DNA of 64,000 nucleotides from Bacteroidaceae bacterium (GTDB lineage Bacteria; Bacteroidota; Bacteroidia; Bacteroidales; Bacteroidaceae). Positions 26,577 to 35,484 of the stretch are shown in pieces; the first letter of the stretch is position 1; every line of letters begins with the position of its first letter. The stretch covers positions 248,001-312,000 of the forward strand of contig JAFQBB010000020.1 of assembly GCA_017416805.1 (NCBI GenBank). Reading direction: 5' to 3'. The position numbers were made by a program, and so were the translations under genes. The notes beneath the pieces are model-generated. The model made no database searches. It had not been told where the DNA came from and worked only from the letters and a program-made list of their open reading frames with translations.

Positions 26577-27722
26577 ATGAAAAAGCAATTTTTATTACTT
26601 GGTCTGGCTGTAGCAGCCATGACAAGTTGTACCAGCGATGAGGTACTTGAACAAGTGCAGCCTACAAAGCAAGCTATCGGGTTTGAATCGTTCGTAAACA
26701 AAACAACAAGAGCTATCACAACCACCGATGCACCTGGACAGACAGGAACTGATGGTGCAATTAGTGCTATATCAGGTTTGAGTAAGTTCTTTGTTCATGG
26801 CTTCTATGGAAATGACGCAGTAGTCTTTAATGGTATTCCTGTAACCAGAGCCATTACAGATGGTAAAGCCCCATGGAGCTATGATTTGGACACAAATACC
26901 AATGAAGATGACCTTGCTTACTGGACTAGAAACATCTATCAGTTTGGAGCATACGCTAATGGTAATAACACCGATCCCATCGCTGGCGTGGAATTTGTTA
27001 TGGGGCCGTCTACAGTAGACTTGACCATTCCATCATACACAGTAACTGACAACAACGACTTGGTTGCAGACATTGTAACTGTAGATAACAGCGGTCTGAC
27101 CAATCCTAAGGTTGATCTTTCCTTTGAGCACATGCTTACAAAGGTTCGGTTCACCGTTATCAACAATGACGCAAAATACAAAATGAGAATTGTGGAAGCA
27201 TTGGTTATTAATGGTGCAAAAAACGAAGGTGAATGTGTTATTTCCAAGAATCCTAATACAGACTCGAATGTTCAGGCATTGCTTACAAGCTGGACACCAG
27301 CCGTCGGTGCAAATGCTATTGAATATAAGCCCAACTTCTTGTCAACTTTAAATGTAGGCGAAGATCATGTAAACTCTAGCATTAATAATCTGGGAACTTC
27401 AGTGGCAGGCCAATACATAGCTATAAGTGAAAGAATCATATCTGAAGAGTTCCTTGTGATGCCTCAGGACCTCACAAATGTTGTAGAATTTAGCATCAAG
27501 GCTGAATTCTATGATGATAACAATCAAGTTGTAGCAGAAAAAGAACTAAATTTGCCTGTTCTCGGAACAGAAGAGAATAGTAAGCAGATGTGGAAAGCAA
27601 ATACCGTATATAATTACACTATCGGCTTGCCCACTTCCGCAGCACCTATCCAATTCGGTACAATCGGTGTTTCTACATGGGGAGCCACTGAGATTATCGA
27701 GCTGAACACAGAGGATTATTAA
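26577..27722 (+). CDS. Fimbrillin family lipoprotein, likely major pilin
   Basis: A 381-aa type V pilin-like protein. The signal peptide ends in a lipobox (AAMTSC, Cys18), and TTRAIT with R45 gives an Arg-X site like those at which fimbrillins are processed before donor-strand assembly. Two Ig-like beta domains are expected; VDLSFEHMLTKVRFTV is the Mfa-like core signature. It is the first of four consecutive fimbrillin-type genes, it alone has the duplicated leader, and it is followed by an mRNA hairpin, which fits a highly expressed stalk subunit (inference). Confidence 0.85.
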   Translation: MKKQFLLLGLAVAAMTSCTSDEVLEQVQPTKQAIGFESFVNKTTRAITTTDAPGQTGTDGAISAISGLSKFFVHGFYGNDAVVFNGIPVTRAITDGKAPWSYDLDTNTNEDDLAYWTRNIYQFGAYANGNNTDPIAGVEFVMGPSTVDLTIPSYTVTDNNDLVADIVTVDNSGLTNPKVDLSFEHMLTKVRFTVINNDAKYKMRIVEALVINGAKNEGECVISKNPNTDSNVQALLTSWTPAVGANAIEYKPNFLSTLNVGEDHVNSSINNLGTSVAGQYIAISERIISEEFLVMPQDLTNVVEFSIKAEFYDDNNQVVAEKELNLPVLGTEENSKQMWKANTVYNYTIGLPTSAAPIQFGTIGVSTWGATEIIELNTEDY

Positions 27723-27742
27723 AATAATTAGGCACACCCCAA

Positions 27743-27774
27743 CAGATGAATCTCTCGCACGAGAGATTCATCTG
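27743..27774 (+). promoter_or_regulatory. Intra-operon stem-loop after the first fimbrillin gene
   Basis: Perfect 15-bp arms CAGATGAATCTCTCG and CGAGAGATTCATCTG separated by CA. No T run follows, so it is more likely an RNA-processing or stabilising hairpin, or a partial terminator, than a full terminator. It would favour higher levels of the upstream pilin message. Confidence 0.7.
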
Positions 27775-27824
27775 TTCCCCACAAAGACAGGAAAAAGACA
27801 GAAAACCAAGACATACATTTTTGT

Positions 27825-28781
27825 ATGAAGTACCTACTGAAAATACTTTTACTGACATCGCTGTGCATAGCTTGTCATTCCGATTTGGAGGACGAGAAGA
27901 TTCCTCATGGTATGACAAAAGCATCCATCGGATTCAAGGCCGCAGTGGACAATACCCGTGCCATAGTTGAAAACGACACTCCTATCAAAAACAATGGATT
28001 CAGCGTATGGGGCGGATACGAAGGCAATGCCCCAGTATTTGATGGTAGAAAAGTAACCTTTAACTCAACAAACAACGAATGGGAATATACAGAAGAAGAG
28101 TACTGGACTTATAACACCTATAACTTCCATGCTGTATATCCATCACCAGAGGTTGGTGCTTATACTTCAGCAACAATAAGCAATGGCATATTCACTATTG
28201 AGGGGTTTGATGCAACAAAAGAGTACGATTTGTTATACGCCAACCAGTTTGGCATTGATGGCAGCAATCCTCCCAGTAGTGTAGACTTCCAATTCAAGCA
28301 TCTGCTTACTAAAGTGTCACTCTCCCTAACCCTACACGAAGACAATAAGAATGATGTCATTACGGTAACAGGAGCCTATTTGTCGGGATTATACACTAAA
28401 GGTTCGTATACGAATGGCCCAAACACAACTGAAAGTTGGGTGAATCTGGATAATTCGAGCTATGTGGGAAAAGAGACAAACACTCGACTAACCTACGGAA
28501 CTGATCAGCCATTCATTGAAAATCATTTGATGATACCGCAGACGTTCTCCGGTGAGCATACTGTCTATTTGGTGGTGCAGTACACCTTTACGCAACAAGG
28601 GAGTAGTACTACTTCAAACAAATCATTAGTAGTGCCTCTGCCTTATAGCACCCAATGGACTATAAATACCAGCATTGCATACAAAGCGACAGTACATGTC
28701 GATCACAATATAGAGTTTGCCATCCCTTCTGTGGAGGAATGGGGTTCGGAACAGGCAGGTGGAGCCATTATCATCAAATAA
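27825..28781 (+). CDS. Fimbrillin family lipoprotein (minor subunit)
   Basis: A 318-aa exported protein with a lipobox (LLTSLCIAC, Cys17), an Arg site in NTRAIV (R45) and the family signature VDFQFKHLLTKVSLSL. Two beta domains are likely, the second ending in AIPSVEEWGSEQAGGAIIIK. It is similar in layout to the preceding fimbrillin but shorter, and probably an accessory or tip-proximal subunit. The next gene starts 6 bp later. Confidence 0.8.
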   Translation: MKYLLKILLLTSLCIACHSDLEDEKIPHGMTKASIGFKAAVDNTRAIVENDTPIKNNGFSVWGGYEGNAPVFDGRKVTFNSTNNEWEYTEEEYWTYNTYNFHAVYPSPEVGAYTSATISNGIFTIEGFDATKEYDLLYANQFGIDGSNPPSSVDFQFKHLLTKVSLSLTLHEDNKNDVITVTGAYLSGLYTKGSYTNGPNTTESWVNLDNSSYVGKETNTRLTYGTDQPFIENHLMIPQTFSGEHTVYLVVQYTFTQQGSSTTSNKSLVVPLPYSTQWTINTSIAYKATVHVDHNIEFAIPSVEEWGSEQAGGAIIIK

Positions 28782-28787
28782 TGTGAT

Positions 28788-29795
28788 ATGAGACGCATAT
28801 ATTCCTACATAATAGCACTCTCACTATTCATGCTCTTTACAGGGTGTGAGGAATCCCTTATAACTTCCCCCGAGGCGGAGATTGAGATTCCGACCGGCAA
28901 TTACATCCATTTCAATACCCAGGTGAGCACAAGGGGTACATTAATTACTGACATGAAACGCAACTTTGCTGTCACAGCGTTCGATTACGACAAAGACTGG
29001 AGTACAGCAGTAGCGACTGCACTGCCAACGTTTATGCACAACCAGTTGGTAACATGGAATGGTTCGTTGCACACATATGACACCAATACTTCAGAATCTG
29101 GTAATCAATTAAAGGAATGGGAAGAAGGCAAGAAATACACCTTCTTCGCCCACCAGCCAACTGATCTGACTATAAGTTCCAGCACCACGTATGGTACTCC
29201 TTACCTTACCTATACCCTTCCTGCTGATGTTGCAAATATGGTCGATATCATGACCGCATCCGTATTTGATACCGACAATACGCTAGGCAACACTGTAGGG
29301 CTCACTTTCAAGCATCGTTTGACTGCCTTAGGCATACAGATCAGAAACCTGAATAAAGACAACTCTATAGAATTAGACAAACTGAACATATCGTTCATCA
29401 ACAATACACTGAAATATAATAAAGCGACAATACCATTGGACGCATCAATGGAAATGACACGAACTGTAAGTGGTAGTGTTTCCCAAGGACCTTATTCTTT
29501 TATTTCATCAGGTGCGATTTCTATACCAGCATTAGAGACTGTGAGCTTGGATAATGCAATGATATTCATCCCACAGGAAGGGACAAGTACAGATGATTTC
29601 TTGCAGGGCAACATCACTTATAGTTATTCTGATAAGAATTCCGATGAGGAACCTCAGACTTTTAATGTTGGCCGAGATATGAAGGCGGGCCGCAAGTATT
29701 ACCTGCAGATGACTTTCTCGGCTGGTGCCATTACCATTGCCATTATTGAATCAGGTGAATGGACAGACAAAGATGTAGATATAGAATTTGAATGA
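28788..29795 (+). CDS. Fimbrillin family lipoprotein (minor subunit)
   Basis: A 335-aa exported lipoprotein (LFMLFTGC, Cys20) with STRGTL giving an Arg-X processing site near residue 49 and VGLTFKHRLTALGIQI as the Mfa-like core. The C-terminal KAGRKYYLQMTFSAGAITIAI and SGEWTDKDVDIEFE resemble other fimbrillins. Its stop overlaps the next gene's start, so translation of the two is probably coupled. Confidence 0.8.
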   Translation: MRRIYSYIIALSLFMLFTGCEESLITSPEAEIEIPTGNYIHFNTQVSTRGTLITDMKRNFAVTAFDYDKDWSTAVATALPTFMHNQLVTWNGSLHTYDTNTSESGNQLKEWEEGKKYTFFAHQPTDLTISSSTTYGTPYLTYTLPADVANMVDIMTASVFDTDNTLGNTVGLTFKHRLTALGIQIRNLNKDNSIELDKLNISFINNTLKYNKATIPLDASMEMTRTVSGSVSQGPYSFISSGAISIPALETVSLDNAMIFIPQEGTSTDDFLQGNITYSYSDKNSDEEPQTFNVGRDMKAGRKYYLQMTFSAGAITIAIIESGEWTDKDVDIEFE

Positions 29796-32173
29796 TTATG
29801 AACAGATTATTGGCAACTATCAGATATACTTTGATGGCAGTAATGTGCCTCTGCTTCTGCACATGTGCAGTGGACGAAGAGATGTTTCAAAAGGGCAACG
29901 ACTCGCTCATACAAGTTGTTGGCCGTGTCACCACGTATGATGAATGCAATGTTACTTCCCGTGGTATCAAGACGAGCGATGAATCGCACATCAGCAGCAT
30001 GTGCCTGTTTATCTTTGACAATGCCGGGCAATGTATCAACATCCAATATCTGGAGGGAGCCAATCCTACCTTCATCGTTGACCGTGAACTCCTTGCTGAA
30101 GCTACCACAAATGAATTGACAGCATGCCAACTGTACATTGTTGCCAATGTCGATGACAACGTCATATACAACACCTGGGGATTTTCCCATAGCAACAACA
30201 AACCTGAGACAAACTTTTCTTTGACCGACTTCCTCTCAAAAAGCTGTGCCACTAGCGCTACCCAAATGCTTACCAAAGGGTTTCCCATGATAGGAAGTTT
30301 GGTGCAGAGTCTGGATACTGAAGCCGAGTTGAGCGGTGCTGTATTGGAGATTCCGCTCGATAACCTCTATGCCAAGATTGTATTCAATATTCAAGTCAAC
30401 CTTCATCAGGATGCAGCAGAGGGTGTGACTCCTTCATTCCAACTATCACAATGGGAAGTGCATAATCTGCCTACAGGAGTGAGCCTACAGGGTGCTTCTA
30501 ATGGAGAGACTTCGTTCTATAATACTGTACATGCTACCCATTACACCTCACGTGCCGTAACAGGCAGCAACCCTGTCAGTGGTTCCAATGTGTTGAGCTT
30601 TACCTTCTATATGCCTGAGCACATGATGGACGCAGGAACCGGATACAGCTATCCTGATGGAATCAAAGATGCAGATAAGCAACGCTACAAACCTCTATTC
30701 GCAACAAATGGAAAGCCCACCTACGTAAAGATAAAGGGCAACCTCATCGACCATCAGGGACACAATGCCGGAATGGAGTACGATGTATATCTGGGCTCAA
30801 ACAACACTGACAACTTCCAGGTGGAGCGTAATTGCCAATACAATAACAACATCACGATTACTGGTGGAACCAACCATAAAGAAGCTCAAGACGGAACAAT
30901 CTCAGTGGACCATCGGGTGACCATGGGTAATAGCGGCTATTACATCGCCATTGAGCAGGAGGCCACGCTTGATGCTCACTGGAATGTGGTCCCCATGGAC
31001 CTATATATTGACGATGGGCAAACCGTTACGGTAACTATTGACAATAAGCCTGACACAGGCAGCCCTTATTCATGGATTCGAATGGAGCGGATACCATCTG
31101 CTAATATGAAAGACGGTACATTACCCGATGGTCTTACAGAGACCACCAATACAATTACGGGGAATGACTACACTGCCTATCATGGCATCCGCAATTACTT
31201 CACCACAGATTTGGTGACTGAAACTTTGTTTGATAATACTAGTTACACATGCAGCAACCGCGACCGCATCTATTTCTATATCGACGAGAATATCAGTCTC
31301 TCAGAGCGAACAGCTACGGTCAGTTTGTCATTCAGTGGAGATGCATCAAAAAGCCGCAAACTGACGTTTACACAGATAGGATTGACAAAAGTTGTTGTAT
31401 ACAATAGAGATCAAGGAGGTAATTTGACTACAGAAAAACAGACCATCTATATAGAAGATAAAGAAGAATACCTCTATCATTATGATCCGCTGAACACATA
31501 CAACACAACCCAAGTCTATAACGGACTTCCATGGGGACATGCAGGTACTAATGTTGGTGGTGGTACTTATGGCGACCCTTTTTATGAAGGACTCAACTAT
31601 ACCAATACAATTGTGGGGAATAATACGGGATATAAAATTAATGATATTCCAGAAACTGCGGCAGAATATTGCTGCAACAAGAACAAAAAAGATCCTGCTA
31701 CAAATAAAACACCCACATTGTCAGAGAACGGTGGAGGATGGTATCTGCCTGCTATTCGCGAGATGGAAGCTATTATGAGAACACATTTCGATAAGTACGA
31801 GGAGTTTCAGAATAACTTCTATTGGTCAAGTGCATCGGCAAAGAAACCCCGATATATATTTGGAATTGCTGTTGGAACTGTTGAAGATACCGACAGAGCC
31901 CGTGCGACCCGAGTGAAGGTCACCTTTAATAATGGTGAGAAAGTGTTTAACTACTACGAAAGTGGCTCAACGGATGACAAAGACAATTATAATACCAATG
32001 TAGATTATGACTATTTCGTGCCTAATGGCACATATAGTAATTATTCTGAAATACAGGGTGGATATAAGGATAGCAAATTCCGTGGTGGTCGTGCACTACG
32101 ATCAGAATCATTCCGCATTCGGGCAGCTTACAGACCTGCAAGTGGAAAAAACGTACCTCAGACTGCAGAATAA
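29792..32173 (+). CDS. DUF4906 fimbrial tip-like protein with a C-terminal FISUMP/DUF1566-like domain
   Basis: A 793-aa lipoprotein (MCLCFCTC, Cys25) ending the fimbrial operon. The first ~380 residues are fimbrillin-like (VTSRGIKTSDESHISSMCLFIF; YAKIVFNIQVNLHQ). A beta-sandwich middle resembles DUF4906 proteins. The last ~200 residues hold GGWYLPAIREMEAI and NNFYWSSASAKK, the pattern of FISUMP/DUF1566 (Lcl-like) C-type-lectin-fold domains, and end in SFRIRAAYRPASG. Size, terminal position and lectin-like domain suggest the tip adhesin (inference). The start could also be the ATG at 29798. Confidence 0.75.
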   Translation: MIMNRLLATIRYTLMAVMCLCFCTCAVDEEMFQKGNDSLIQVVGRVTTYDECNVTSRGIKTSDESHISSMCLFIFDNAGQCINIQYLEGANPTFIVDRELLAEATTNELTACQLYIVANVDDNVIYNTWGFSHSNNKPETNFSLTDFLSKSCATSATQMLTKGFPMIGSLVQSLDTEAELSGAVLEIPLDNLYAKIVFNIQVNLHQDAAEGVTPSFQLSQWEVHNLPTGVSLQGASNGETSFYNTVHATHYTSRAVTGSNPVSGSNVLSFTFYMPEHMMDAGTGYSYPDGIKDADKQRYKPLFATNGKPTYVKIKGNLIDHQGHNAGMEYDVYLGSNNTDNFQVERNCQYNNNITITGGTNHKEAQDGTISVDHRVTMGNSGYYIAIEQEATLDAHWNVVPMDLYIDDGQTVTVTIDNKPDTGSPYSWIRMERIPSANMKDGTLPDGLTETTNTITGNDYTAYHGIRNYFTTDLVTETLFDNTSYTCSNRDRIYFYIDENISLSERTATVSLSFSGDASKSRKLTFTQIGLTKVVVYNRDQGGNLTTEKQTIYIEDKEEYLYHYDPLNTYNTTQVYNGLPWGHAGTNVGGGTYGDPFYEGLNYTNTIVGNNTGYKINDIPETAAEYCCNKNKKDPATNKTPTLSENGGGWYLPAIREMEAIMRTHFDKYEEFQNNFYWSSASAKKPRYIFGIAVGTVEDTDRARATRVKVTFNNGEKVFNYYESGSTDDKDNYNTNVDYDYFVPNGTYSNYSEIQGGYKDSKFRGGRALRSESFRIRAAYRPASGKNVPQTAE

Positions 32174-32240
32174 AGTAAACAGGGACTAATGGTTGTGTTG
32201 AGTCCGCTTCCCAATAGAAGCTACTATTGCTTGAGAGAGT

Positions 32241-32288
32241 AAAAAAACAGGTTCATCACTTGACTTGTCGGATGAACCTGTTTTTTTT
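32241..32288. terminator. Bidirectional terminator between the fimbrial operon and glnN
   Basis: A7 (32241-32247), arms CAGGTTCATC (32248-32257) and GATGAACCTG (32271-32280), then T8 (32281-32288). It works in either direction for the convergent genes. Confidence 0.9.
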
Positions 32289-32312
32289 GTTTCCATCGTG
32301 AAAACAAGTTTC

Positions 32313-32362
32313 CAAATCCGTTCTTTAACTTCTCAACGCTTTAACGCTTCAGTGCCTCAACG
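32313..32362. repeat. Word-repeat array overlapping the glnN stop (locus Q)
   Basis: The words TTTAACTTCTCAACG, CTTTAACGCTTCAG and GCCTCAACGA run through the glnN stop codon (32357-32359), so the last sense codon lies in the array. It is weaker than the other loci. Confidence 0.45.
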
Positions 32363-34546
32363 AATAAACAACAATTCGCGATACTTCGGCAATGGCCACA
32401 TCTGGTTGTCCACGATGAGCTCCAGTTCGTCTATGTGATAACGGATGCTTTCCAGCATAGGGGTGACGGTGTCGTGGTATGCTATGGCTTTTTCACGCTC
32501 ATTTTCGATACGGTTGGCTACTTTTCGTGCCTGTATCATGCAGGCTACATTCTCTTCGATAAAGTTGTTGTGTTCTGCAATCTGTTCGATGAGACCAATG
32601 TTTTTTGCCGTGAGCCATGAGGCTTTTTCTGCAGGAAAGAGTTTGGTCGTGCGGTAGGCATTGTCAATGAGCTCGCTTTGATATTTGGTAGCCACGGGGA
32701 TAATGTGGTTCATGGCCAAGTCACCCAATACGCGGGCTTCAATCTGTATCTTCTTGGTGTATGTTTCCCATTTTACTTCGTTGCGTGCTTCTAACTCTTT
32801 GCGTGTCATTACCCCTGTCTGTTCAAACATGGCAACGGTTTCGGGTTTCAAATAGTTGTCGAAGATAAGCGGACAGCTCGTCTCGCAATCCAATCCCCGA
32901 CGGGCGGCTTCTGTTTTCCATTCATCGGAATATCCGTTACCATCAAAACGGATAGGTTTGCTTTCTTTTATAAGTCGGCGCAATACGCTGAGAATGGCAG
33001 GGATTTTTTCTTCACCGCTGTTGATAAGTGCATCTACTTCTGTCTTGAAGTCGGCCAGTTGCTCGGCTACGGCCGAGTTGAGGGCTATCATGGCGCTGGC
33101 ACAATTACCTTCTGACCCTGGTGCGCGAAACTCGAATCGGTTTCCTGTGAATGCAAAAGGCGAAGTGCGGTTTCGGTCGGTGTTGTCAATGAGCAGTTCT
33201 GGGATTTGAGGAATGTCGAGTTTCATACCCCGTTTGCCTTCGATGTTTACCAATTCATCGTTGCTGCTCATTTCCAATCTGTCCAGCACCTCGCTGAGTT
33301 GCTTGCCCAAGAAACTGGAAATGATTGCTGGAGGTGCTTCGTTTGCTCCCAATCGGTGGGCGTTGTTGGCACTCATGATACTGGCTTTCAACAGACCGTT
33401 GTGACGATATACGGCCATCAGCGTGTTTACCACGAAGGTGACAAACCGCAGGTTGTCTTCAGGTGTTTTTCCTGGTGCATGGAGTTGGAGACCAGTGTCT
33501 GTACCGAGTGACCAGTTGTTGTGCTTGCCGCTTCCGTTTACTCCCTTGAAAGGCTTTTCGTGGAGCAAAACGCGGAAACCGTGATTGCGTGCCACGTTGC
33601 GCATGAGCGACATGAGTTGCATGTTGTGATCTACGGCCAGGTTGCACTCTTCATAAATAGGGGCCAGCTCGAATTGGTTGGGTGCCACCTCGTTATGACG
33701 TGTCTTGACGGGGATACCTAATTCAAGCGATTTGATTTCAAGGTCTTTCATGAATGCCACAACCCGTGGGGGAATGGCACCGAAATAATGGTCCTCGAGT
33801 TGTTGGTTCTTTGAAGATTCATGTCCCATCAGGGTGCGGCCTGTCAAAAGAAGGTCGGGGCGTGCGGCATAAAGCCCTTCATCTACGAGAAAGTATTCTT
33901 GTTCCCAACCTAAATAGGTAAAAACTTTTTTAACTTCAGGGTTGAAATAGTGGCATACGTCCAAGGCGGCCTGATTGACGGCACGAAGTGATTTCAGTAG
34001 GGGGGTCTTGTAATCAAGTGCTTCGCCTGTATAGGCTATGAATACAGTAGGAATACACAGTGTGTCATCAACAATGAAGACCGGTGAGGAGGGATCCCAT
34101 GCCGAATAGCCACGGGCTTCAAACGTGTTGCGGATTCCGCCGTTAGGGAAAGAGGAGGCGTCAGGTTCTTGTTGTACTAACAATTTACCGCTGAATTCTT
34201 CAATCATTCCTCCATTTCCATCGTGCTCGACAAAAGCATCGTGCTTCTCGGCTGTGCCTTCGGTCAAGGGTTGGAACCAATGGCTATAGTGGGTGACTCC
34301 CAAACTGATAGCCCAACTCTTTATGCCTGATGCCACTTCGTCAGCCATGTCGCGGTCAAGGGGAGCTCCGTTGTCAATGACGTCAATCAGTTTGTTATAA
34401 ATATCAGGTGCCAGATATTGTTGCATTTTGGCACGGTTGAATACGTATTTGGCAAAATATTCGGTAGGTCTTTGCGAGGGTTGCTTTACCTCTACGGCCT
34501 TTTTCCCGAATGCGGCTTCTATAACTCTGAATCTTAATTTCGGCAT
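32357..34546 (-). CDS. glnN: Type III glutamine synthetase (GlnN)
   Basis: A 729-aa ATP-dependent glutamate-ammonia ligase of the GSIII class found in Bacteroidales. KYVFNRAKMQQYL, THYSHWFQPLTEGTAEKHD, YLGWEQEYFLVDEGLYAARPDL, KTRHNEVAPNQFELAPIYEE and LHEKPFKGVNGSGKHNNWSL are the GSIII metal-, glutamate- and ATP-site regions. The ATG at 34546 (MPKLRFRVIEAAFG) matches the family N-terminus; the frame runs 68 codons further upstream through the promoter region and is rejected. It assimilates ammonia. A TACTTTTG -7 element lies at 34625-34632. Confidence 0.96.
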   Translation of the reverse strand: MPKLRFRVIEAAFGKKAVEVKQPSQRPTEYFAKYVFNRAKMQQYLAPDIYNKLIDVIDNGAPLDRDMADEVASGIKSWAISLGVTHYSHWFQPLTEGTAEKHDAFVEHDGNGGMIEEFSGKLLVQQEPDASSFPNGGIRNTFEARGYSAWDPSSPVFIVDDTLCIPTVFIAYTGEALDYKTPLLKSLRAVNQAALDVCHYFNPEVKKVFTYLGWEQEYFLVDEGLYAARPDLLLTGRTLMGHESSKNQQLEDHYFGAIPPRVVAFMKDLEIKSLELGIPVKTRHNEVAPNQFELAPIYEECNLAVDHNMQLMSLMRNVARNHGFRVLLHEKPFKGVNGSGKHNNWSLGTDTGLQLHAPGKTPEDNLRFVTFVVNTLMAVYRHNGLLKASIMSANNAHRLGANEAPPAIISSFLGKQLSEVLDRLEMSSNDELVNIEGKRGMKLDIPQIPELLIDNTDRNRTSPFAFTGNRFEFRAPGSEGNCASAMIALNSAVAEQLADFKTEVDALINSGEEKIPAILSVLRRLIKESKPIRFDGNGYSDEWKTEAARRGLDCETSCPLIFDNYLKPETVAMFEQTGVMTRKELEARNEVKWETYTKKIQIEARVLGDLAMNHIIPVATKYQSELIDNAYRTTKLFPAEKASWLTAKNIGLIEQIAEHNNFIEENVACMIQARKVANRIENEREKAIAYHDTVTPMLESIRYHIDELELIVDNQMWPLPKYRELLFIR

Positions 34547-34624
34547 AATATTGTCGTAATATGTTGGTTCATTTTTCTTCCCTGTCTTTCCGATATTTTT
34601 TTCAGACAGGGTAGAAATTGGGTG

Positions 34625-34632
34625 CAAAAGTA
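34625..34632 (-). promoter_or_regulatory. Putative -7 element (TACTTTTG) of glnN
   Basis: CAAAAGTA on the plus strand is TACTTTTG on the minus strand, matching TAnnTTTG. It gives a leader of about 70 nt to the chosen glnN start. No TTTG is seen at -33. Confidence 0.55.
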
Positions 34633-34728
34633 GTCGTATTTGTGGAAATTTCATTATGATTTGCCAATTAAATTTATCCTCTGTGACAATAAATTCATAA
34701 AACGTGCATAGGTACGGGATAAAATTAC

Positions 34729-34736
34729 TACTTTTG
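34729..34736 (+). promoter_or_regulatory. Putative -7 element (TACTTTTG) of the exopolysaccharide operon
   Basis: An exact match to TAnnTTTG, about 95 bp before the sugar transferase start. No flanking inverted repeats of an invertible promoter were found here. The leader (34770-34825) has GGATGGCGTGGATGGCATGC-type short repeats. Confidence 0.55.
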
Positions 34737-34831
34737 CAATAAATTTGCAAGATGTACGTTCTTTACAATAGAACCGGATGGCGTGGATGGCATGCGTTGC
34801 ATGTGGCGCGAAGGGTGTACGCAACAAAGAA

Positions 34832-35464
34832 ATGATAGAAAATTGGAATGAAATAACATCGCAAGATGCGATGAATGCTTTTGAGAGAGGAATAAAGAGA
34901 GGGGCAGACATTGTTTGTTCAATGTTGGCATTGATTCTTTTATCTCCTGTTTTTCTGCTTATTTATATAATCCTGAAATTGGATGGGTGCAAGAAACCGT
35001 TGCTTCGGCAGGAGCGCATCGGATACGGAGGCAGGCCTTTCATCTTGTACAAGTATCGCACTATGGTGACCGAGGCCGAAGCGGACGGTGTGCCACAGTT
35101 GGCTGTAAAGGATGATGCCCGGTTGACTAAGACGGGAAAGTTTCTGCGTGAGTATCATTTGGATGAATTGCCACAATTCTGGAATGTGTTGAAGGGTGAC
35201 ATGTCCTTGGTCGGACCCCGTCCGGAGCGGAAGTATTTTATAGATAAAATCTTGGAGGTAAACCAAGATTATCCTTATGTTTACGCCATGCGTCCGGGAT
35301 TGACCTCGCGTGCCACGATAGAGAATGGCTATACGGATACGATGGAAAAAATGATCCGGCGCCTGGAAATGGATATTGAATATTTGAAGACACGTTCATT
35401 GTGGGGCGATTGCGTCATTATCGGACGTACATTGGCATCGTTTTTGAGTGGAAAGAAATTTTGA
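34832..35464 (+). CDS. Initiating sugar transferase (monotopic phosphoglycosyl transferase)
   Basis: A 210-aa enzyme of the bacterial sugar transferase family (PssY/WcaJ C-terminal type) that loads the first sugar phosphate onto undecaprenyl phosphate. The re-entrant hydrophobic helix (IVCSMLALILLSPVFLLIYII), the catalytic YKYRTM region and the conserved LDELPQFWNVLKGDMSLVGPRPE are present. It starts the exopolysaccharide locus. The ATG at 34832 is preferred because the 18 codons upstream (MAWMACVACGAKG...) are repeat-like leader. The downstream export gene follows within 20 bp. Confidence 0.92.
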   Translation: MIENWNEITSQDAMNAFERGIKRGADIVCSMLALILLSPVFLLIYIILKLDGCKKPLLRQERIGYGGRPFILYKYRTMVTEAEADGVPQLAVKDDARLTKTGKFLREYHLDELPQFWNVLKGDMSLVGPRPERKYFIDKILEVNQDYPYVYAMRPGLTSRATIENGYTDTMEKMIRRLEMDIEYLKTRSLWGDCVIIGRTLASFLSGKKF

Positions 35465-35484
35465 ACAAGAATATAACTGATAAT

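Noticed and set aside
34690-34831. Invertible promoter before the exopolysaccharide locus
   Set aside because: No pair of inverted repeats flanks the -7 element and no invertase gene is nearby.
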